Below are positions 35,180 to 44,504 of a stretch of 64,000 nucleotides of DNA, piece by piece. This DNA comes from Plecoglossus altivelis. Lineage: Eukaryota; Chordata; Actinopteri; Osmeriformes; Plecoglossidae. Both the position numbers and the translations under genes were made by a program. The stretch spans positions 12,316,743 to 12,380,742 of the forward strand of contig BROE01000018.1 in the NCBI GenBank assembly GCA_036571765.1, written 5' to 3'. The notes under the pieces were generated by a model. It made no database searches. It was not told the DNA's origin and was given only the letters and a program-made list of their open reading frames with translations. The number at the start of each line of letters is the position of its first letter. The stretch's first letter is position 1.

Positions 35180-35760
35180 GCACCACAGGCGGCTGCAGCC
35201 GGCTGATTTGAAGCAGCCAATGACATTCAACGCTTCAAGTCAGCCGGTTGCAGGCATCTGTCGGCGACACTTGCGTTGTGCCAAATTCACACTCCTTGCC
35301 AATATCTAACTACCCTGCTCGTGAACGCGCGCACGTTGCGTCTGCATTACTTGTAGACTTCGGCTATTCAGTTCGTAATGGATTTAGCCTGCGTTTTCGC
35401 TAAGTTTTTTAATTTGAGTTCTTTAAGACAACATATATCAGTGGTTTTGTTGTAAAAAAATATTGTGGGTTTGTTTGTGTGGGTGACTTGTATAATGTGT
35501 AGTTTTTCCTAGTGTAGGATATTTGTGTGTACATTTGTTTACAAAGCATATACCCATATTGCCTCACGTCTTATATTTGAAAATGTGCAAAGATTATCAT
35601 CTAGTCAATATTAAATTATGTGAATTGCAAAAACAACAACTAGATGTTGTCTAAAATAGCAGTTATGCAGAAGCAATGTGCGTGCATTCAGGAGCAGGGG
35701 AGTGAGATATGGCAAATAGTGTGAATTTGGCACAACGCCGGTGTTGTGCCACTAAATGCA
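35180..35760. mobile_element. MITE-like foldback element with 19-bp perfect inverted repeats
   Basis: CGTTGTGCCAAATTCACAC at 35274-35292 has its exact reverse complement at 35719-35737, enclosing 426 bp. Outside the left arm lies a second inverted pair (CAGCCGGCTGATTTGAAGC near 35200 and GCTTCAAGTCAGCCGGTTG near 35233). No coding capacity. Part of this second pair recurs at 32265-32285, so it belongs to a repeated family. Superfamily not determined. Confidence 0.6.
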
Positions 35761-35940
35761 CCAATAGGGTCTAGGGCTGCAACAACGAATCGAAAAAATC
35801 GATAAAATTCGATTATTAAAAGAGTTGGCAACAAATTTCATTACAGATTCGTTGTGTCGCGCGATTATTACGCCTCACAATAAGACGCGGAGATGTTTGA
35901 GTATAAAAAGCGCGGTTGAGCGCGAAGCAGAGCGGAGCGA

Positions 35941-35983
35941 AAATAAATGAATAAATAAATAAATAAATAAATAAATAAATAGC
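35941..35983. repeat. (AAAT)n microsatellite
   Basis: About ten AAAT/AATA units inside the hAT element. Confidence 0.85.
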
Positions 35984-36039
35984 GGAGTGGAGGTAGAGGA
36001 AAGACCGTCGGAGAGACCCGTTACATTGTTCTGAAACAC

Positions 36040-36177
36040 ATGGCGGAGGCAGAGAAATCATTACGACCCAAGTCATCCAAGATGTGGGAGCATTTCATAC
36101 CAAATCATTCAAAAAAGTGCGTTAATTGCAAACTATGCAAAAGCGAAATTTTTTCACAAACGAAAACGAGACGATAA
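36040..36177 (+). pseudogene. Truncated BED zinc-finger ORF of a hAT transposase
   Basis: 45 codons starting MAEAEKSLRPKSSKMWEHFI and containing CVNCKLCKSEIF. The W-x-x-F and C-x-x-C half of a BED finger is present. The histidine half is absent because of a stop. Relic of the autonomous parent. Confidence 0.55.
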
Positions 36178-37153
36178 ATAAAAAACAGCTTTGAATGACA
36201 AAAACCAAGACTTGGGGCTCTCAAGTTTTGAAGATAGACAAGAGTGACATCTCTAACCCCTTTATTTTTTGATGGGTTGTTGCGTTAAATAGTACTCAGA
36301 TACAATAGTGCTATTTTCTGACTGGCTATTGTGTAGCCACTTTCGTTTTTTTGATTGGCTGGTAGGTGGCAGGCTTGACTCCAGGGGAGATGCGCTAGTT
36401 TTGCATAGCAATGCAAAGTATCTGAACAACGGGAGTGAGTGAGTGAGTTTAGAGAAGAAATTCTACCGTTCTAACAAATCCTGTTAAGTTTTCTGATTTG
36501 TATTTTTATTTATAAAAAAAGAAAAGAAAGATGTTTTGTTCTGACAGCTCAGGTCCCTTTAAACAAAAATGTATATCTTATTGTGCACTTCATTAAAAAA
36601 ACCTATATATTACATATTGTTCGTTATTCGTTTTTTATTACTTTAACAGCTCAGGGATGTTGAAAGAGCAACCTGTTTTTGCACGTTCTGAGGATTTTTC
36701 ACTGTGAATTTGCACTGTCATTTATGTTTTTGAATAAAAGGTCGGAAATCAATGTTTTTTCCCCCTTTTCGATTCATCGATTCATCGTAAAAATAATCGA
36801 CAGACGAATCGGTTATCGAAATAATCGTTAGTTGCAACCCTAATTTTGATACTAAGAAATACATGTTGGTACAGTGTACATATTATAACAAATTACAATA
36901 CTTGAATGCTTACAGTACATGTTTTGAATGCCACCCTCTATACACAATATCCTGCAGGGCAAGAACATTTACATAGTTGACCTTTATGTTGTACCCCTCC
37001 TTGAACCACCACCTTAACGTGGTGGAGGGGTTTGAGTGCTTGAATGATCCCAGGAGCTATGTTGTCGGGGGCAATAAGTCCCTGGTAGGGTCTCCCATGG
37101 CAAACTGGTCCTAGCTGACTAGCCAGACTAAGTGCGGTTCACCAAAAACCCCT

Positions 37154-37996
37154 ATGACGACAAAACAAAAGAGAATCGCTACGTCGCCCGGAGTGGCGTT
37201 ACCGGGGCCCCACCCTGGAGCCAGGCCTGGGGTGGGTGCTCGCAGGCGAGCGCCTGGTGGCCGGGTCTTTGCTCATGGGACCCGGCCGGGTATACCCCGA
37301 AAAGGCGACGTGGGATCACCTTCCTGCAGGCCCACCACCCACAGGAAGGACCGTAGGGGGCCGGTGAAGTGTGTTTTGGGCGGCGGTCAGGGGCAGGTGC
37401 CTGGAAGACCGAGGCCATGCGCACAATCTCTAGCGCTGGGGACATGGAATGTCACCTCGCTGGCAGGAAAGGAGCCCGAGCTTGTGCGGGAGGTAGAGTG
37501 TTACTGGCTAGATAAAGTCGGCCTCACCTCCATGCACAGCCTGGGTTCTGGGTTGATTATCCTCGAGAGAGGCTGGACTCTACATTTCTCTGGCGTTGCT
37601 CGCGGGGAGAGGCGGCGGGCTGGCGTGGGCTTGCTCACAGCGCCGTGGCTCAGCCGCCACGTGTTGGGGTTTACCCCGGTAGACGAGAGGGTCGTGTCCC
37701 TGCGCCTTCAAGCCAGGGGCAGGTCTCTCACTGTTGTATCGGCCTATGGGCCGAACAGCAGTGCGGAGTACCCGGCCTTCTTGGGGTTCCTGGGAGGGGT
37801 ACTGGATAGTGCACCGACCGGGGACTCCATTGTTCTGCTGGGGGACTTTAACGCCCATGTGGGTAACAACAGTGACACCTGGAGAGGTGTGATTGGGAAG
37901 AACGGTCCCCCCGATCTGAACCCGAGCGGTGTTTTGTTGTTGGACTTCTGTGCTAGTTACAGTTTGTCCATAACGAACACCATGTTGGAGCACTAG
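37154..37996 (+). pseudogene. Rex3 endonuclease domain
   Basis: 280 open codons. Residues about 95-280 are the AP-like endonuclease: LALGTWNVTSLAGK, then VVSLRLQARGRSLTVVSAYG, SIVLLGDFNAHVGNNSDTWR and LLDFCASYSLSITNTMLEH. It ends at a premature TAG where the other copy reads on (CACAAGGGCG). The final STDHH motif lies downstream, out of frame, near 38120. Confidence 0.85.
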
Positions 37997-39189
37997 GGCG
38001 TCCATCAGTGCACGTGGCACCCTAGGCCGAAGGTCAATGATCGACTTTGTTGTCGTGACCTCTGACCTCCGGCCACGTGTCTCGTACACTCGGGTAAAGA
38101 GAGGGCTGGAGCTGTCAACTGATCACCACATGGTCGTGAGCTGGATCCGCTGGTGGCGGAGGAAGTCGGACAGACCTGACAGGCCCAAGCGTATAGTGAG
38201 GGTCTGTTGGGAACGTCTGACGGAGCCTTCTGTCAGCGAGGTCTTAAACTCGCACCTCCGGGAGAGTTTCTCACATATTCCGGGGGGGACTGGGGACATT
38301 GAGTCTGAGTGGACCATGTTCTCAGCCTCCATTGTCGATGCGGCGGCCCGGAGCTGCGGTCGTAAGGTCTCTGGTGCCAGTCGCGGCGGCAATCCCCGAA
38401 CCGGTGGACACCGGAAGTAAGGAATGCTGTCAAACTGAAGAAGGATTCCTATCGAGCCTGGTTGGCCTGTGGGACTCCGGAGACAGTTGATAGGTATCGG
38501 CAGGCCAAGCGTGCCGTGGCTCGGATTGTCGCGGAGGCGGAAACTCGGGTCTGGGAGGAATTCGGGAGGCTATGGAGAAGGACAACCGGACGGCCGCAAG
38601 GAAAATCTGGCAAACCGTTAAGTTCACGACTGCAGGGATGGCCTCACTTTGAGGATTTCTCATGGTTCAATCTGCCTTGTTTACACGCTCTCGAGGAGGA
38701 AGCTGTGGGACCGGGAGGTGACTCTAATGTCGACCCCAGGCAGAAGTCCCGAGGTGGTCGGTAATTGCGTACTCGGTGGCCCAAAGCCGCGTTGGTTAGT
38801 GGATGAAAAAGATCCGCCCAGAGTATCTTAAGTCTCTGGATCTTGTGGGGCTTTCGTGGCTGACACGTCTCTTTAACATTGCATGGCGCCTTGGGAAGGT
38901 GCCGCTGGATTCTGGCAGACTGGGGTGGTGGTATCCCTTTATAAGAAGGGGGACGGAGGGTGTATTCCCAACTACAGGGGCATCACACTCCTCAGCCTCC
39001 CAGGTAAGGTCTATGCCAGGGTACTGGAGAGGTGAATCCGTCCGATAGTCGAACCTCAGATTCAGGAGGAACAGTGTGGTTTCACGGAACACTGGAACAG
39101 CTTTACACACTTCATCGGGTGCTTGGGTTCATGGGAGTTTGCCCAAAAGGTTCACATGTGTTTTGTGAACCTGGAGAAGGCATTCGACC

Positions 39190-39477
39190 ATGTCCCTCAG
39201 TGTCCCGTGGGGGGTTTGCCTGGAGTACGGGGTCCGGGGCCCTTTGCTCAGGGTCGTCTGGTCCCTGTATGACCGGAGCGGGAGCTGTGTTTGCATTGCC
39301 GGTAGTAAGTCGGACCTGTTCCCTGTGCATGTTGGACTCTGCCAGGGCTGCTCTTTGTCACCGGTTCTGTTCTTTGTTTTTATGGACAGAATTTTTAGGC
39401 ACAGCCAGGGGCCAGAGGGTGTCTGGTTTGGGGGGCACAGGATTTCATCTCTGCTATTCGCAGATGATGTTGTCTGA
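39190..39477 (+). pseudogene. Rex3 reverse transcriptase catalytic block
   Basis: 95 open codons containing SLYDRSGSCVCIAGSKSDLF, PVHVGLCQGCSLSPVLF and ISSLLFADDVV. The palm motif F-A-D-D is intact. A stop follows directly after VV because of a base loss. Confidence 0.85.
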
Positions 39478-40231
39478 TGGCTCCATCGGACCGGGACCTA
39501 CGGCATGCACTAGATCGGTTTGCAGCCGAGTGTGACGCGGCCGGGATGGAATCAGACTTCTCGAAATTGAGCCATGGTTCTCGACCGGAAGAAGGTGGCT
39601 TGCTCCCTCCGGGTGGTTGGGGAGTCCTTGCTTCAAGTGGAGGAGTTCAAGTATTTTGGGGTCTTGTTCACGAGTGAGGGAAGGACGGAGTGTGAGATTG
39701 ACAGGTGGATCTGTGCAGTGGCTGCAGTGATGCCGGCTCTGTACGGGCCGTTTTGGTGAAGAAGGAGCTGAGCCTCAAGGCATAGCTCTGAATTTACTGG
39801 TAAATCTATGTTCCTACTCTCAGCTATGGTTATGAGTTTTGGGTAATGACCGAAAGGACGGATACAAGCGGTCGAAATGAGTTTCCTCCGCATGGGGTGG
39901 CTGGGCGCTCCTTAGAGATAAGGTGAGGAACTCGGTCACACGGGAGGAGCTTGGAGTAGAGCCACTGCTCCTCCACGTCGAGAGGAGCCAGCTGAGGTGG
40001 CTCGGGCATCTGTTTTGGATGCCTCCTGGACGCCTCCTCGGGAGGTGTTCCGGGCATGTCCCACCGGAAGGCGGGGGAGACCCCGGACACGCTGAAGGCA
40101 CTGTCTCTTGGCTGGCCTGTGAACGCCTCTGGATCCCCCCGGAGGAGCTGTAGGTGGTGTGCGTGGAGAAGAAAGTCTGGGCCTCCCTACTCAGACTGCC
40201 CCCATGAACCAGCCCCAGATAAAGCGGAAGA

Positions 40232-40272
40232 AAATAGATGGATGGATAGATATATGGATGGATGGATGGATG
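40232..40272. repeat. (GATG)n tail of Rex3
   Basis: About ten imperfect GATG units at the 3' end of the element, as is usual for Rex3. Confidence 0.85.
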
Positions 40273-40729
40273 GACCTTTATGTTGTACCAACATGGCTGC
40301 CACCAAACAACCGTGATCCGTGATTTTTCAGTCTGCCTGTGAGTACAGTATATGCTGTTATATTCCCTGTTATGCTCAGTTATATGTTTACTTAAACTTT
40401 CTGTATCATATTAGGATAATGCTCACTTAAAAGTCTCACTTGTGATTCCAATTTGGACACCAGGACACTACCAGTTGTGTGTACGTATTCACACTGCATT
40501 TGAGTGATAAAAAAAAGTGTTTTCTGTTCATGACCATAGTGCTTTGATTTCAGTGTATGCACAACTGCAGTAAGTACCAAATAGATGGAAATGTACACAT
40601 TTTAAAATAACTTTTCATGTGTTTTCAATGTTGTTGTTTTTTGTTAAATGTGAAAATAGAAAATGGCAGATTGTGTTTTTTTCATTGTAATTAAGAAAAA
40701 TTAATACTGTACATTTTCTTTAGGTTTTG

Positions 40730-40840
40730 AAGCCAGTCCAGAAAGAAATTCTCTTTTTAGAGAAATTCTATGAGACACCACTTGGATTTGGTGCCCAGAG
40801 ATACAAAACTCTGTTGAGGTCTTTAGATGAATTTGTATAA
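40730..40840 (+). other. Exon-like block upstream of the Ulp1-like exons
   Basis: After TTTTCTTTAG at 40723 an open frame reads VLKPVQKEILFLEKFYETPL then GFGAQRYKTLLRSLDEF and a stop. Not recognised. It could be a terminal exon of an unknown transcript or chance. Confidence 0.25.
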
Positions 40841-41468
40841 AATGTGCGTTGCGGTTTTGTTCAGAAATGGTCACGTTCATATGAACTGTCTCTACGTAGC
40901 AAGATCATTTTATTTCAGACATTGTTCAGTTGTTGCTGTTTTCTTAATTGCATGAAGGTTTGTACTTATATATTTCAGGTTTTTCAGACCTTTTTTGCAT
41001 CCGGAATGACCTTTTAGATTTAAACACCTTGTGTCGTTGTGAAGCTTATGATCTGAGAAATCTGTATGAACTGAGAATGCTTGTATGCTCAGTTGTTTGA
41101 TTATAGTTACAGTTTTGTGACTTATTTCATGAATTTCATAGTATTGCATGCAGTGTTCAGATGTTGTTTTCTTATATGCATGAAGGTTTGTACTTGGGTT
41201 GTAGAACAGGCTTCTCAGAGGTTACTGAAAGTACTAGATGGTCCATATATGACTTGAGCTTTTGTTTGTAATCGATATTATGTTAATGTTATGTACATGG
41301 CTGCAAGCCATATTTGAACTATTTTGGAATTCCTAGCTCTTTTAAGAACCTCGGTTTGAGAAACAGTTCTACAGATTTAAATGTGCATGAAGGTTTTTAA
41401 ACAGCGGAATATTTAAATGTTAAAAAATTAACAAATTAAACTGTATTATTATTTTTTGTAATCAACAG

Positions 41469-42108
41469 GGATATTGCAAACAGGATAATGCCTGGAAAAT
41501 GTACTGAAAAGACAGGCCTTGACTTACAGGTAAATTTCATGCTCTCTCAAAGTATTACTTTTTGAAATATTAAATTCACTCATCTTTCTTTTGTTTTATT
41601 AAAGGGGTTTCCAGGTCACCCTTATGACAATGACTGCAATGTCTTTATGTTAATGGTAAGATTGTTTGTTGTTGTTGTTTTTCCTCTGGCTGTTTTTAAT
41701 CCTTTTTGCCTCAATGATTTTTTCTGTATAGTCTGCATTTTACATGGTGATGGATTCCTCATTTGACCACACAATTGTGAGTACTTCTTTACAATAATGT
41801 TGAGTCAGAGTGATTTAAATATTTGAAGGGGTTATCTTGCATGTTATGTGCAGCTGGACATGCCAGAATGGTGGTGTGTGATGTTAATGGAGAACTATGG
41901 GCTGGATAGGTACAGTATTTCTTTTACTTAAAAAATAATAATAATTTCACAGATTTAAACAAATTACGGAACAATGTGTTATATTGTCACTTTTTACGGC
42001 CACGGAAAGGTTTTTTCACACTTCACTGAGGAGTCTAAAGCCTTACTAAGCGGTGATTGGCAGCATGCTTTTAGACTAAGGAAAAGGAAGCTAGAGGACA
42101 CCTGTTAG
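41469..42108 (+). pseudogene. Ulp1/SENP-like (C48) cysteine protease C-terminal exons
   Basis: Four blocks with clean GT-AG borders, all in one phase: 41469-41529 (DIANRIMPGKCTEKTGLDLQ), 41605-41655 (GFPGHPYDNDCNVFMLM), 41732-41776 (SAFYMVMDSSFDHTI) and 41854-41909 (LDMPEWWCVMLMENYGLD). A last block at about 41998-42108 reads GHGKVFSHFTEESKALLSGD, then FRLRKRKLEDTC and a stop. N-D-C-x-V-F-M-L-M fits the Q-x5-D-C-G-V-F catalytic-Cys motif of SUMO/Ulp1-type proteases, although Asn replaces the usual Gly and no clear Gln precedes. The acceptor of the last block is not a proper AG and the frame does not carry across, so the unit looks decayed. It could also be an unannotated gene with short exons. 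The catalytic His and Asp exons were not found. Confidence 0.45.
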
Positions 42109-42195
42109 GTAAAAGCATTTGCTTGAGAAAATGACACTAATAATGTCATGGTACCTTGTGAATGTTTGCTTATTCTGTGGTGTTTCACAAACAGG

Positions 42196-42800
42196 AAGAG
42201 CCACAACATTGGGTTCAAGAATCATCATCACAGGTATATAGCCTATACTGTGTAGTGGGTCAGACACAATATGAATTCTCTTTAAATATGCAGTTTTAAA
42301 TTGAGCACACACTTAAGTGTAATATTCATCTGATTGTATTTAATCAATTGTTAGGCATATGATGCAAGTATAAATGTACTGCATCCTGTGATGGAGGATG
42401 TACTACTCGAATCATCACAAGAGGAACACTGTTTTGTTACAGAATTAGCAACAAAGTCAAATAACTGTTTTTGTTTTTTGAACAATTCTGAGTTAATGCT
42501 TTTGGTTTCTTACAATGGTATCTCCCTTGTTCTTTGTGTTATTTTACAGAACCAATTGATGAGAGATTTAAAGGAAGCCAGCAGGTGGTGTTAGGAACAG
42601 TCAAGTGTGCTGCTTGGTTCTGTTCAGCTGCCCAAAGTACTCAGTATGGAGGATGAAGATGTTGACGAGGCCATAGAAAAATTACAGAACGCTCAATTTT
42701 CAGAGGAGAGAATTGATGCTCTGGAACCTTTCTGCTTTATTTTTTTACTGAGGAGGACATGATCTTGTTCCTTGAACATGTAGATGTCATGCATCTGAAA
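42196..42800 (+). other. Further exon-like blocks after the Ulp1-like unit
   Basis: Blocks bordered by AG and GT read EEPQHWVQESSSQ (42196-42234), AYDASINVLHPVMEDVLLES (from 42356) and EPIDERFKGSQQVVLGTVKC (from 42551). An open stretch MEDEDVDEAIEKLQNAQFSE starts near 42648. They are plus strand and evenly spaced with the Ulp1-like blocks, but the frames do not all join. Function unknown. Confidence 0.25.
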
Positions 42801-42941
42801 GTATTCTGTCAAACTGAAACAAAAGAAAATACATAATGTGCCTCTTTACATTCCTTTTGTTTTTATTTTATGCAACCGTTCTAAAGTTTTATTCATTTTT
42901 ATATTGTACTATTTTATAAAACTATTGTCAGTTTATCCAAT

Positions 42942-42947
42942 AATAAA
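42942..42947 (+). promoter_or_regulatory. Candidate polyadenylation signal AATAAA
   Basis: Lies shortly after the exon-like blocks ending about 42800 and could end that transcription unit. Confidence 0.25.
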
Positions 42948-43259
42948 AATGGTTAATACAGTAGTTGTAAATAGACTGCCTCCTTGTGACAGGTTAAAAA
43001 ATAGAAGAAAAAAAATTGCATCAACCTAATTTTTCGTTTTTATCCATAATTTTGGAGGATAATTTTGTGTTGCTATTTAAATCTTTTAGTTCTCTTCTAT
43101 CTTTGATAATGATTATTTTTGCCGGTATAAATGTTAAAAAGTCACGTTACAACATCATAATCATACAATAAACAAGCAGCAAAAAAAACTTTCGGGAGGA
43201 AAAGTTTCTGTCTCGTTATAGAATTAAAGTACTTTAAATAGTCTTTATTGGCAACACGA

Positions 43260-43640
43260 ACGAACGGCTAGAAACTTATTTCCGGTTTATTTGTGTCGAT
43301 TGCAAGTGACGTGGCACTTCTCACTGTACACCCTCAGAGTACAGTGAGAAGCATTTGATGCTGGGATGTACAGAACTGACAATAGAACGGGGTGCCTCTG
43401 GTGGCAGTCTCATTATTGCTGTGAAAGGCACCCTCTGCTAACTGCCGAGAGCCGAGAGTCTGTATACAACCCGTCTCCCGGAGTACTTAATTTTCACAGG
43501 CAGGCACGCCCCTATACAAACAAAACTATCCGTTTGTGAAACCAGGAAACATATTGGTAATGCGCTTATTGCGCTGTAAGCCTACATACATCGCAGGCAG
43601 CAGTGAAATCAAGGAGTCAAAGATCGAGATTTAATTGAAG
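43260..43640 (+). promoter_or_regulatory. mvp: Candidate mvp promoter and non-coding first exon
   Basis: Less AT-rich than its surroundings. Contains TTTCCGG (ETS-like), TGACGTGGC (CRE-like), a GC-type CACGCCCC, and GAAACCAGGAAAC, loosely like an interferon-type element. It ends in TTTAATTGAAG followed by the strong donor GTAAGAT at 43641. The coding start of mvp at 49355 directly follows an acceptor, so an upstream untranslated exon is required, and this is the best candidate I see. Motif roles are inference. Confidence 0.35.
43317..43351. other. Perfect 13-bp stem, 9-nt loop hairpin
   Basis: CTTCTCACTGTAC (43317-43329) and GTACAGTGAGAAG (43339-43351) are exact reverse complements around ACCCTCAGA. 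Pairing does not extend beyond the stem. It could form a DNA cruciform or RNA hairpin, or be a palindromic protein-binding site. Confidence 0.6.
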
Positions 43641-44504
43641 GTAAGATTACTTCAACCTGCTTCATTTAAAAATGCCATACGCCTGCATCGTTCGTCTATC
43701 ATGTCCGATAAAACCACGCCTATAGCACAATTCTCGAATAAAACAAATCTACAAAACAATGAATGGAAACATTTTATAGTCAACGTTCAGTTAAGTGTGG
43801 AAGAACATTCCGTGACGCACCCAACAAACTTTATTTGAATTAACTTATTGAATAGGAATCGTGATTGCATTTTAGCATTCTCTTTAGCATTAACTGTATT
43901 TTAAAAGAGCTGGCTTTGTGGAATATTTACGCAGATATTTAGATAGGTAGGTGAAAGCAACTTTAAAGAAACATCGCTGTTCTATAAGGTACGAAGCCTA
44001 AGTGTCAGAGTGTGTCTGGTGTAGTTTACAGTCACGTGACATGTGCAGTAAAAACTGGCAAATGTACTTTCCTACTTTTCTTTAGATAAACTCTCAGCTA
44101 AATGAAAGAAATATATGGACACAAAGTGCAAGTTTTGAGCATTTTTGATCCACATAGCATACAAAACCCGCTGCCGTATTTCTGCCACTAAAAACCGCGA
44201 GGTTTTACTATTAACTAACCCCTCTCTCCCTTAAACAACTGCTAAATATTCAAACGTAAAGTCTACAGTTCCTTACATTTTTGCATCTTACAGCCTCAAT
44301 AAAAAAAAAAAAAAGGACGTTGTGAACAACATGAATAAAAACAAATCACCCATGAGAAAGCTTATCAGTCTCAACATAAACCTCATACATTATTTTTTTT
44401 AACATTCAGTTGAATATCGGTGCTAATGGATTTCCAATTAGTCTCATACCAATTTCATTTTGAATCTAGTTGTATTTAACACAACACAACTATTTAGCTT
44501 AATA

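Larger units (their letters stand above)
35772..36842 (+). mobile_element. hAT-type non-autonomous element with BED-finger relic
   Basis: Left end TAGGGCTGCAACAACGAATC, right end TAATCGTTAGTTGCAACCCT, inverted to each other at TAGGGTTGCAAC, a common fish hAT terminus. Both ends carry many TCGATT/AATCGA blocks. Inside is a BED-finger start (36040-36177). No convincing 8-bp target duplication was seen. The rest of the transposase is gone. Confidence 0.7.
36996..40272 (+). mobile_element. Rex3 (RTE clade) LINE, full-length type, with 17-bp target duplication
   Basis: Begins CCTCCTTGAACCACCACC, the same start as the copy at 59463, so this is likely the true 5' end. It ends in GATAAAGCGGAAGAAAATAG and a (GATG)n tail. 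The 17-mer gacctttatgttgtacc occurs at 36979-36995 and again at 40273-40289. It encodes an endonuclease (37154-37996; GTWNVTS and VLLGDFNAHVG), a linker, and a reverse transcriptase with LLFADDVV (FADD at 39457-39468). TGGCAGACTGGGGTGGTGGT at 38915-38934 matches the Rex3 primer site as I recall it. Nonsense changes, small frameshifts and a deletion around 38620-38790 make it inactive. Confidence 0.92.

Noticed and set aside
37132..40316. Several 60-170-codon open frames on both strands inside Rex3
   Set aside because: They are shadows of the GC-rich Rex3 coding frame or short broken pieces. Only the endonuclease and RT blocks match known domains.
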